A stretch of DNA of 64,000 nt from Piper betle (lineage: Eukaryota > Streptophyta > Magnoliopsida > Piperales > Piperaceae), in contig JAURVB010000184.1 of assembly GCA_033002965.1 (NCBI GenBank), forward strand, positions 62,001 to 126,000, given 5' to 3'. Below are positions 22,117 to 33,296 of this stretch, piece by piece. The notes below the pieces were generated by a model. That model made no database searches and had not been told where the DNA came from. It saw nothing but the letters and a program-made list of their open reading frames with translations. Numbering within the stretch: the first letter of the stretch is position 1; each line of letters begins with the position of its first letter. The position numbers were made by a program, and so were the translations under genes.

Positions 22117-22118
<2 letters not shown>
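20108..22118. repeat. Foldback-like element: GC-rich inverted arms around an AT-rich array
   Basis: The left arm (about 20108-20660) and right arm (about 21540-22118) are imperfect reverse complements. Near the loop, GGAAGAACAGGGGAGGGTAG at 20610-20629 pairs with CTACCCTCCCCTGTTCTTCT at 21582-21601. Further out both are GC-rich with degenerate GGCTGCGGG units, and both end in a GGxCCGTTGGAT-type word (palindromic at 20115-20150). The loop is the tandem array described separately. This resembles long-inverted-repeat or Mutator-like non-autonomous elements, but I could not define a target duplication. Arg/Pro/Gly-rich open frames on both strands are composition artefacts. Confidence 0.55.
20625..21570 (+). 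repeat. AT-rich tandem array, about 75-80 bp period, roughly 11 copies
   Basis: The repeating core is TAATAAAAACTTGACTCG, then CTCCTGACTCGAGTCAATAT, then TATGAAATAAATTTTAAAAA with variations. Units start near 20625, 20710, 20785, 20834, 20910, 20988, 21070, 21140, 21220, 21293 and 21374; the last part (21430-21570) is in inverted orientation. The same core occurs once in the LTR-like copies, near 29040-29110, 30570-30630 and 37446-37510. Confidence 0.8.

Positions 22119-22119
<1 letters not shown>

Positions 22120-22161
<42 letters not shown>
22120..22161. repeat. (TA)n microsatellite
   Basis: About 40 bp of uninterrupted AT dinucleotides, directly at the right edge of the foldback-like element. 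Confidence 0.95.
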
Positions 22162-22166
<5 letters not shown>

Positions 22167-24039
22167 ACCCTAATTGTATATATGTTATTTATTAATACAT
22201 ATAAATAATAAGGTGTTAGGTAATAATTTGAACTAAGTTGAGTATTTTATCACGGCTGAACAAGTCAAGATCGAATTTCTAACCAAATAAAATTGAGCGG
22301 TTGTTCATTGTTTTATGAAGTCGCTGATTTCAAGTCGAGCTTTTGTTTGAATTCTGCAATTAGGAGCATGTGTTTAAGCCGTGCTGAACGTGTTTTGTTT
22401 TCGAGCTAATTTGGCTTGATTACGCCAACTATGCCCCTGGCCTTGTATTAGAGTTTATCATATATCTTGGATATTAAAAAAATTAGCAGTACATCCAATC
22501 TCCTTGAGAAATTTTTGGTCACGCTATAATGGTTCTGCCTTTACACGTTCAGTTTATTATAAGTTTAATAAGTGAGATATTTTACGAAAAAATAATCCAC
22601 TTATTATTGTCTTATTTTTTTTAAAAAATATTTATTTATTAAGTCTTAAATAACATAATCGTACATAGAGGCGCAAGCTATATTGAACTGATAAATTTTA
22701 GAATATTAATTCATAACTACTCAAGACGAAACCCATTGGAATCTAATAAGCTGACAATACCACAATGCATGTAAGACACTTATGATTTGCCTCATGTAAA
22801 TAGGTCATCCTATATAAGTCGAATTTACAGAGAAGAGTAAGTTTCTGAAGAAAATTCTACAAAGTCTAGCCAATAAATAGAATGATGAAAAAAATTATAC
22901 AACTTGCATACTTATCATTCAATCGAGGAACAGTTTCAAAAAAAATATTTCATAACATCATTTAAATTCATAAACACATTTGGAAGGCATTATGTCGTAT
23001 TTCCACATCAATCATATTATATTATCATAGATTTTATATTCATCAAACTGTGGGCTTACTTGGTTTTCACATGATTCATTCTCTTGCAATTGGTTTTCAC
23101 ATGAGTCATTCTCTTGCAATTATAATAATCACAGAAGCTCTTTCAACTCATATTTCTTTCTCGCTCTGTGTGCGTGCATAAGTAACATGATTTCGCATAC
23201 ATAGATATTTATTTAACCATTAGTTCCAGAACTCCGGGGCTTGGAGAAACCTTCACAAAATTAGCAGATCTGCATACCCCAGAGCATTTTGTCTGCAAAA
23301 CACAGGAAATACATTTAGGCACACAAAAGCTAGCAAATACTCATAGTATCATATCATGAGGTACAAGGTGGCATGGGACACAACACAAGCCTCAAGGCAA
23401 TATAACTACATCATCACAACACAAAATCCATAATTTCAAGACAACAACACACATGAGACAAATACATATCCAGCAAACAAAAAATAAGTCCCCAAGGGAC
23501 AAAACACACAACCAAAAGTCCACAACACAAAACACCGGCTCAACATCCACCAGGGTCCTCTTGATTTGTGCAGCTACACTTGCCAACACCAAGCCTACTC
23601 ACTTACATAACATAAGAAAACATGTCTGCAATGGGTGTCACTCCACGAGAAACTGGAAAGAAACAACAACTCCTCCACAACACACTAATCATAAGTAAAT
23701 GGCCAATGGGGCCTAATCATACACATGAACTGTATAATAGTTCACAATGACATAGAAAATATTGTAAATAGGCCTATCTAATAATCACTGCAACATTGTG
23801 CAGTTTGGATATACTCAACGGAGGCAAGAGGCCGAAACTGCTGAAATATACACTGCATGCAAGTAGGTATCTAATATCTTATATATAAGACTGTCGTCGA
23901 GCACTACAGGTGGGTACCATTGGGCCCCTCAGTGACATCACACACCTCATCCACTCGCATGCAAGCCAAAATCCAAAAACGTAATACGTATATTGCTTCT
24001 GGGCATGGACATGTCATGTAGCGCTAAAGTACGACTTTG
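22162..24039. other. Intergenic DNA, nothing recognised
   Basis: AT-rich, with no supported gene. A 30-bp direct duplication starting TGGTTTTCACATGA lies at 23061-23090 and 23091-23120. The open frames at 23392-23698 are on opposite strands of a low-complexity A/C-rich region and have no recognisable motif. Confidence 0.45.
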
Positions 24040-24400
24040 AGCTAGATCACATAATATTTTGAAAACTCATCAACAGATCTCATCTTTGAGGTTTTATTAA
24101 TCCGGAAGATCAGTTAAATGGCTTGTAGGTATCACTATCTAATAAAATGCCACTAATTACGTTTTACAATATAAATCAAATCACGTGAACAAAACAAAAG
24201 ATCAAATAGAAGAGAGTCTTAACGGACCTAAGAAGTGCTCCTCATCCTACTATGGCAAGCCCAACTCTAAGCGGCCTAGCGATGTGGACAGCTATATGCA
24301 TTTGTATGATGAATGTGTGCAATGCATGAATAGTCCTAGATGCAATAAGGATGATGGCATGCAACTAGAAATTAAATAAACACATTGATTTGATCTGATG
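24040..24400 (-). mobile_element. Diverged fragment of the LTR-like family
   Basis: It matches the minus-strand copies in order: CAGATCTCATCTTTGAGG, TTATTAATCCGGAAGATC and AAATGGC parallel the stretch near 27795-27845, and then CTTAACGGACCTAAGAAG and GCGGCCTAGCGA parallel 27935-27990. No ends are preserved. The following 24401-24950 shows nothing I recognise. Confidence 0.45.
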
Positions 24401-26628
24401 TAATAATTGTGCTTGCATGTAAAATATGATATCATGTAATAAACTGAAAGTTAATAAACCTATGTTGAGATCATAAGTGTCATATCGATATATCATGAAC
24501 ATCCTCTAGGCTTAAACCAACACAAGTAAGATATCAAAAGATGTCGATGTCTCCAGGGATTTGGACATCTAAACTTGAGATATCCTAATATACTAAATAG
24601 TCACGCATTATCTGAATAATTATTAAAATAATCTGATATGGTTAATAAATTAGTTGGTAACACAACGATTAAATTGTCGAGGCAAATTGAGATCTTGAAC
24701 TTGAAAGATGTCGAATCACGCGGATTCGATAAGCTCCCACAAGTAAAATGAGATATCGTAATCACCCAACCCAACTATGAGAATAATAGTTTTTATTAAT
24801 CAATTATTTTATCATGTAATAAATTAATTAATTTTTTTATGAAATTAATTAAGGTCATGCAGTTGGTTGGTTTTGAAATTAATCATGTGACGTGAAAATT
24901 ATTACTATGTTGCTTATTTAATAAATTAGTAATTGGTACACGATATGGGTTGTAACACTCCAAATCCGGTTCACTCTTGAACCGAAATGGAATGTTATAG
25001 GTCACCCAATTAAGTCTGCTAGCTGATCCTCACCCTAATGGACCTCTTCGGTGTCTTAAGATGAAAAACCACTATAACATCACATATAAACAATGCCTAG
25101 AACCTACTAGGGTACTAAGAACATGGCATGGCATAACAAACCAAAATCACACTCAACAAATTAATAACCTTTAATAATTTCCTAAAATAAAATGTACAGA
25201 TTCCCCTAAAGGTGCAAGAAGGTGGCCACCCTAGTCAAAACAGTAGATAGGAACTAATTATATAACAAAATAATAAAAATCATTTTTTGTACACACATTA
25301 CAATCAAACTGCATTGTCACTTCTAAGTTGGGTATTGACCCATCCACGAATTCTCATTCACATTTAAGTTTGCAAAATTGGATATTGACTTGCCTACTGA
25401 GCATATTCAACATGAACGTATTTTCTAAATAGATTTCGCATCACGTCATTGATATCAATTCTATTAACAATGCATATAACATGACATCACATTAGTTTCA
25501 CTGTCACAATATCATAACCAGAAATACTAAACATTTTATCGCTTGAAATGTGTGTGTGCACGAGATATCGTTGCTCCTCCATCCAGGCTGGCATATCCAA
25601 CTTATTACCATCGCCTGCATGTATATAGAAAATCGTCAGTAACAAATGTTACTGTTCCAGAAATAATCATATCAAACTGGCCATGAGAGCTAACTCTCAT
25701 GTAAAGAAAACCAAATTTATAACTTATGTGAACTCTCATCAGGGCATCCACGAGGATGCCACCAGACCTGTTAGCATCCCAAATTGACTAGTCTGTCTGA
25801 TGCCTCTCTCGGTCATTTTCCTCATTATGTCCCACACTCGGGAATATCTGTAACTCCTGAGCCCTCTCCCGTCCTCCATATTTCTCCTAGTCCTTGAGCA
25901 TAAAGGCTGAGTACTCTCCGACAATCGCCTTTAGTACCCTTTGAACCATAAGTCCGAGACATACGCAGTATTACATAGTACACATAAACCTCCACGCTTC
26001 TCCGGGTGTGAAGAAACTCAAAATGCAGAGTTATTATGATCCCTCGAGAATGGAACAGCCCACTCAACAATTTAGAGCCTGATGTGACCACCTCTCACGG
26101 TATGTGCAGGTCAGTCTCACCTTTTTTGTCTCACTAAAATCCTCGATAAAATAAATATAGGTTTGGGAAGGGATTTATATAGTAGGCCCATATGCAACAT
26201 GAGTGGTTATGTGTTTTTGAAAACAAACTTAAAGGATCTCTTCCTCGAGAGTTCTTAATCCAAAAACTATCATTTAAACTTGTGTTCAATGGAATCAGAT
26301 CAAACACCACTTAACACATCATGCAATCACTAAATCAAAATGCAATGGAATAGAATGACAAGCAGAGACGAGTCCTAAGTGGACCTAGTAGAAGCTCCAA
26401 GCGAGATCCCGTGCCTAGGCGGCGAGTTCCTACTCTATACCTACACATCAGACTACATGCTAACACCCCGTATGATGTAGGAATGCAACATATGAAAACA
26501 TACAATCACAATCATGCCATAATACAAATCATATGACATATCAAAATGCCCAATTAAATACATGGGCCACAATCACAACCTAGACAACTATAACTACCTA
26601 CATCATCAACGAGTTCAAACATAGTAAT

Positions 26629-29480
26629 TGTAACACCCCGTTTCGGCTCACCCGTGAACCGACCCGGAAATGTCACCGGCGACCGAACCGTTCGCTAATC
26701 TACTGGGTTCGGTTAAGCCGACCCGGATCTGCCCTCGGTGTCTCAAGATGGAGATGCAAACATGAAATGCATGGATGGGATGCGTGGGTTCTAACGTAGT
26801 CCTACATGCATGCTATGATGTGCAAGCAAAACAAAACCATGCAACGGCAAAAAAATTTTAATTAAAAATTATCCACAACAAGGGTATATAAATATTTTAT
26901 CAAAATACGATAAAACATAATAATCTACCGTAGCATTCATCATTATCTCTTTCGTTTCAATTGAACCGAGCCTGAACTCCAAACTCACTACTCATTCACA
27001 TTTATCTGTTCATTTCATATCAAGCAATTTATCTAAACAAACACATCAAAATTATCATTCACGTAGCAATAACACACCGTCATTATAGATTACACGCGGC
27101 AGGTACATGTGTGCACGGTTCCGTGCTGCTCCTCCGCAGTCCCGACAGCTTTCATCCCTCGCATTTCTCACCTACATATATATAGAAAAACCGTCAGTAA
27201 CGAGTGTTACCGGCCCAGAAAATAACTAATATCAATCTAGCACAGGAGAGCAAACTCTCATGTTGAATGAAAACCATATACTTCCTCAAGAACTCTCATC
27301 AGGGCACATACGGGAGCCGTCGCCCTCGGGTCGACAGCGTCCCCCTATCTTTGACATTCTCATGCCTCGGCCATTTCTCTATCGCTTCTCGCATCAAATC
27401 TCATTCCTTTCCGCCTTCTGCACCTTCCATATTACTCCTGGCCTTGAGCATGAAGGCCGAGTACTCTCAGGCAGTCGCCTTCAGTACCCTTTGAAACCAC
27501 AAGTCTAGACATGCGCTGCAATGCAGTACCCGTGAACCTCCACACTTCTCCGGGTTTGAGGAACTCAAAGGTGGAGTTGTCAGGATCCCTCGGGAATGAA
27601 ATGGCCCACACACCATTCCAGAGCCCACTATCGACACACACGTGCCCGCTCGCGTAGCACGGTAGTCGGATTTCCCTCATTCAATCTCTCACTGAAAACG
27701 CGAAAACTATACATATATAAAGGTTTGGGTTGGGATTTATACAATAGGCCCGAAGGCAATGTGAGCTAGATCTGAAGTTCGAAAACAAACTCGAGGGATC
27801 TCATCCTCGAGGGTTATTAATCCGAAAAATCATTGGCTAAATGGCCCGAGTTAAGTGGGATCCGATAAAACGCCACTTAACTCATCCTGCACATGATAAA
27901 TCAAATACACAATAGAATAGCGTAAATTAGAGAACGAGTCCTAAACGGACCTGGTAGAAGCTCCAAACAGGTCCACGCGCCTAGGCGGCGAGCTCCTACA
28001 CCGTACCTACACAATTAAGCTAAAAACTAACGCCCGCATGATGAATCACACATCCTATAGCATGCGCACACAATCAACACAATCGCGCATCAGTCAACAC
28101 ACATCAACCTATATCAATTCTAGTAAGCCTACTTAGGCTAATTTGCATTAGATCATGATCATTACCTAGTTACCCTAATTTGTTTCTTAGCCTCCATTTT
28201 TAACACCACTCAACCAAACAATTTCATATTTCTATTCTTAATCAAACCAACATTTAAATATATATTTATAACACACACACAAATCCTGGCATGCAATTCT
28301 AATAATCAATATTTTTAAATAATTAAATTAAAATAAATTATACCTCGCATCGTCGAAAATTGGCGACGGCTAGGGTTTCCGTTTCGTGGCTCGAAACTCG
28401 AATTCGGCACCTAGCGGCGTCCGAAGTCCGATCAGATTGGACCAGGTGCGTTCGGCGGATGATCCGGCGAATTTCCCACGAATCTAATTTTTCCGGCGGT
28501 TCCGGCGGTTTTCCGGCGAGTGTCCGCGGTTTTCCGGCAGATTCCGGCGGTTTTCCGGCAATGATTCGGGACGGGGCAATTAGGGGGTCTATCGGCACCA
28601 GCTCGACGAGCTTGGTCCAATGGTGGTGTCAAACAGGGTAGCCGAGGCCGCGATGGCCGTCGGTGGCGGCATTGAAAACGGGCGGCGGCGGCGGTGTGCT
28701 CCGATCGGGGCTGCGGCCGGCCTCGACGGCTCTCGGGATGGTGGGGGAAATGTCGGCGACGGCGAGAGGGTGGTCGTCGGGGTCACAGCGGTGACGGAGC
28801 GGCCCGGACGGCGGGGAATCGGCGAGGGAGTGCGTCGCAGCTTGTGGGGCGATTCTGGCGTCGTGGCGGCGAGACGGTGGCCCGGGTGGGTCGTGGCGGC
28901 ACGGCGACTGCACGGCGGGGCGGGGCTGCGTTGATCGGCGGTTGTACGACGTCGGCGGCGGTGGCGACGAGCACGTGGGGCGGCGGGGGTTTGGGTGAAG
29001 AAGGGTCGGGAGGGAGAAAAATACCCTCAATGGCAGTTTCGTAATTAAGTATTGACTCGATTCCTACTCGAGTCAAAATAATAACTAGTTCGTAATAAAT
29101 TCTAAAAAAATCTAGAAAAATATGGAAAAATTCCATAAAATAAAACAAACACAACAATATCCAAATGGCATGCTCTATAACTAATAACCCACCTGAATAT
29201 AATCCAACGCGTCTTAACGCGTTATTCGGCCTAAAACTATTTCTACGATCAAACATATAAAAAGAAAAAAATTGCATACTTTCATATATTCTGATAACTC
29301 ATATCTCACCATCTTCTCGACGTTATCATCATATATTCAGGTACACCTCACTCTCATTGCTCATAACCCACGGCTGGCCTCGACTCAGCACGCAGTTCAT
29401 GAAACTGACTCGACTCGAACCAACGGTCGAACCAACTGGTTCGATAACGTAAAACCCTGACTCGAGTCACGGGTTTTACA
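26629..29480 (-). mobile_element. LTR-like element, copy B (2,852 bp) with GTAAT target duplication
   Basis: Bounded by TGTAACACCCCG at 26629 and CGGGTTTTACA at 29480, flanked on both sides by GTAAT (26624-26628 and 29481-29485). TG...CA ends plus an exact 5-bp duplication are the signature of LTR integration. There is no primer site, polypurine tract or protein domain inside, so it is probably a long solo LTR. The GC-rich core lies at 28340-29040 and the conserved block at 27430-27505. It sits inside copy C and is therefore younger. Confidence 0.85.
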
Positions 29481-30827
29481 GTAATCCTCTAGTATCCATG
29501 CTTATACTATTTAAATTGATACACAATCAGTTATGATCATTAAATTCCTGTAGTAACATGTATCCCTCAGATGGTGTTGTATTAGGGTTTTCAATTCCTC
29601 ATTTAATCCCCAACTAATTCTTTGATTATCAAAAGTACTGAATCTCATCAATTCATACTCAAAACATATCACTGAATTGATTGAATAATTCCTAATGTTT
29701 GTATTCACTCATATCTGCTTCCATTGTATTTTATCATCATAAATTGATCCACGATCAATAATGTACTTATCTTAATCATGATAATTGTTTCACACCCTAT
29801 TATCCAATTCAATCAACACATCATAACACACATTGCCCACCACATCTACATATCCAACTAAGGTCATATATCATCATTATAAATACGACACTAGCATTAC
29901 CTAAGCCAATTGGTAAGTGTCCAACCTCACAATCCATTAATTCATACACATAGTCGTGACATTTAAATAGATATTTCAATTATAGCACTTCACGATGATC
30001 ACATAACACCAATTAAATTTAGTATCAACAATAATTTGTAGCTGAATCATATAATAATTTATCAGCTAATTACAAACTTGTATGTCCCACTCATACCCAT
30101 CAATATAGGTATACCTAGCGTTATCGACAACAATGATGGCAACGACTGACACCAACTATGATGGCTACGACCGATCAGCTAGGGCTCGACATGAGTGGTA
30201 AGGATTCAAATTGAACTTGTGGATGTGCATGGATTTCAACCGATGGCAATTCACGATTGCCGGCGATCAAACACACTAGGAAGGGGAGGAAGAAGTCGGC
30301 GGTCACGACAAAGGGACTAAGCTTGCCTGGCTAAGAAAAGGGCTGGTGGGGCAGCTATTCTGGCAGCCAGCAATGGCTATGTTACTCTTGAAGGGGGAGG
30401 GTCCGGGAAGGATCACCTCGGGTTAGAGGAGATGGGGGTGGGGAGACCTCAAATAGGCGGGTGTGGCCAGTCACTAGTGATGGGGGCAAATTGCAGTGAG
30501 AGGAGGGCAACGTCGTGCACATGCTCGAGGAGAGAGAAGAAAATGATTGATCAAGAGAAAAAATAAAATGATAGTATTTTTGTAATTAAAACTAGACTTG
30601 CTATTGACTCGAGTCAATAATCATAAAATAAATTCCAAAAATACAAAATATTATATAATAAAATCCAATAAAATGTGATACACCTAATAATTGCCTAATG
30701 ACATGTCCTCACTCTATGAACCCATCCAAAATAATAATTAGTACATCCTAGCATTATAACTAGCCTAAAACTAATTCCATGGTCCACTATATAAAATAAA
30801 ATAAAATAAATAAACTTGCTTACTGTC

Positions 30828-31521
30828 TGTTCGGGCGCGGGTTCGTCCGCTGGTGCGGGTTAGAGTGTTCCCGCGTCGGGTTGGAAGGGTTCGGTGGGAC
30901 CGAGGCGCCCTTGCCGCGCAAAGAGACAGCGTGATGAGACTAAAGAGTCACAAGTATCCAATAACACTTAGACAATTCTTATGCACTCGGTGGGATGGCC
31001 ATTTCGACACACACCTCGACAGGACTTCCCCAGCACTCGGCACGCAGGCTCGAGGCTGCTGGAATAGAACTGGATGGTTCGGTCACAGGTGGACAACGCT
31101 GCACCGACAGCTTACCAGGTGTGCCCAGCACTTGGCCCCGACCAAGGCTGGTTGCAGCCACACACCGGCAATCCCCCTTACCCGACACTACCTCACATCT
31201 CCACGCAGGGAGGCACTCACCCACACTTGATCACTTTTGATCTGATTTTGTTTTTCTCCCCCTCTACACAAGGATAACATCTCCTTATATAGACACCCGG
31301 CTGAAGTGCTGCACGCCAACACATGCACCCCTTGGTGCTTGGTGTTCCGGCTTCCACCCCTTGGTGCTTGGTGTTCCGGCTTCCACCCCTTTCCCTCCTT
31401 CCGAATAAATCTCACGTATCTTATTTCTATTAAATTAGGCATAACCACGGGTTCAACCACGACTGGCTGGGTTAACCATCATGATTGAGCCGAGGGGTGC
31501 GGTGAAAAATTTGGACGAACA
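30828..31521 (+). mobile_element. Solo LTR (694 bp) with CTGTC target duplication
   Basis: It begins TGTTCGGGCGCGGG and ends TTTGGACGAACA. The short inverted ends TGTTCG/CGAACA and flanking CTGTC (30823-30827 and 31522-31526) identify an LTR. No internal region is attached. It contains a 34-bp direct repeat CACCCCTTGGTGCTTGGTGT near 31326 and 31360. It interrupts copy C. The orientation is chosen by TG/CA only and is arbitrary. A second, partial copy in the opposite orientation begins at 63844. Confidence 0.85.
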
Positions 31522-31710
31522 CTGTCATATATCTAATAACTCATTTTCCTATTGTGCTATTAACATTATCATCATATACTTGGGCCTATGTGACCCCTCA
31601 TGACTCATACGCATGGCCGGCCTCGACGAAGCACATATATTTTGAAGCTAACTTGACTCAAAAATGGCAGAACCGATCGGTTCACAAGTATAAAACCTTC
31701 AATTAGTTCA

Positions 31711-33296
31711 CTTACATGGGCAACTCAACACAACTCAAATTTTACAAAATTCACATCTTTTTATTGTTATAACCTTATTAGATAATTTAAAAAGTGGTTT
31801 ACCTTACACAATCGACAAATACTCAATACGCAATCTAAATAACAATAAATGTCAAAACTTTATACAAAAATCAATTTTTATAATGATCTAACATATAAAC
31901 ACATTGAATAATATACCAAAATGATCAAAATGATATGATTTATGTGATTCTATCAAGATTTATATGAAACAATACAAATCATGCAAAATAACTAAAGAAA
32001 ATGGGAAAAAAGCATACGCGGAGGACAAAGAAGAGAAGGGAGAAGAGAAGGAGAAGAGAAGGGGGAAGAGAGAGGGAAGAAAGAGAGAGAAGGAGAGATG
32101 GGTGGAAATGAAGGGGAGGAGGTGAGAAATGCGAGAGCGGCAGCGGTCAAGGGGAGAGGAGAAGGGGAGAAGAGTAAGAGAGGAAAAAGAGGGTGGGCAG
32201 CTAGGGTTTTTAAAAACAAGAAAAGTGGGCCAACTCAAAAGACACCCGAGGCACCTCTGTGCCTTGCAAGTTCTCGGCACATGTACCTCATGCGCGTGGA
32301 AAGGCGCTGGGAGGGTGCCATTGTGCCCAACACTAAACCGCGGTAGAGATAAAAGGGAGGAAAAGAGGGAAGGTAAAGAAAAAAGGAGGAAGTGAGAAGG
32401 AAATACAGTCCAAGAGCGTCATACCACACAACTAGGAGCTTAAGGATGCGCAGAGGATGCATGCAACACGACTCTAACGATACATGTGACCCTAGGCAAA
32501 TCTAAACACCCGGAACAACAAGGCAATGACTTTGCAATTGGAGCCAACTGGATAAAACTCAATGGCGAACGCGCATAATGCCCAAGTCCACAACAATACA
32601 CAAGGACTTACTTAGAGCCAACACAATCGAACCAGACCGGGCGAACTCTAACTAAGATGAATCAAAGCCAAATTAGTCTAAAATACTGAATCCACGGGTT
32701 GTGTTTTACAAAATAGCTACCAGGGCAAGACTAAAAATCTTGAGGCGTAGCCAATATGACATGACCAAAAGTTTTGCATAATGGTACATATTAGGTGGTA
32801 TGTACTAGACAACTTCTAAAAGGAAATACGACGAGGGGGAAAATGCAAAAATACTCATAAAATTAAGTAAAATATTAATTTAAATCATGAAAATTTGAAT
32901 TCTATGAAGTAATAAAGCATACTTAAATGTACAATTTTGGAAGATTTCTTAATGACATAGAGAATGATATTTATCAAAAAAATCAAATGGGAATTAAAAA
33001 GATGAACAAGTGAATAGATCCAATCTTCCCTTTTTGCAAATTTGTAAAGATCATTTGAAAAAGAACGAATTGATTGGCTGAAAACTCAACCAAAGTGGGG
33101 ATTGCGTTCCTCACGATACATATGTTACTTCCCTTCTTGTTATAAGTCTTGGTGATACTACAAATTCTATCACGAATTTCCGAACACGATAAGTTTGATT
33201 AGTGGTCTCTAGAAAGTCCAATATGTAAAGTCAAATGTGCTTGATCCACACTAGATTTATCTTCGCGTTTGGATTAACTTTGCTTGGTACCCAATC
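31711..33296. other. Intergenic DNA with a purine-rich tract
   Basis: No gene supported. 32020-32200 is almost pure A/G on the plus strand (GAGAAGGGAGAAGAGAAGG type), which creates Arg/Gly- or Phe/Ser-rich open frames that I do not accept as genes. The rest is AT-rich and unassigned. Confidence 0.45.

Larger units (their letters stand above)
24951..31710 (-). mobile_element. LTR-like element, copy C, split by two younger insertions
   Basis: The 3' end (in element orientation) is at 24951 with TGTAACACTCCAAATCC. Element sequence runs to 26628, is interrupted by copy B (26629-29480), resumes at 29486-30827, is interrupted by a 694-bp solo LTR (30828-31521), and ends in a decayed ATAAAACCTTCAATTAG near 31710. 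Removing both insertions and one copy of each target duplication leaves about 3.2 kb in family order, including a GC-rich core at about 30110-30540 and the CTCGAGTCAA motif near 30610. It is the oldest of the three nested layers. The outer boundary near 31710 is approximate. Confidence 0.65.

Noticed and set aside
32098..32395. Overlapping frames in the purine-rich tract
   Set aside because: Almost pure A/G DNA gives long open frames by chance in all plus-strand frames.
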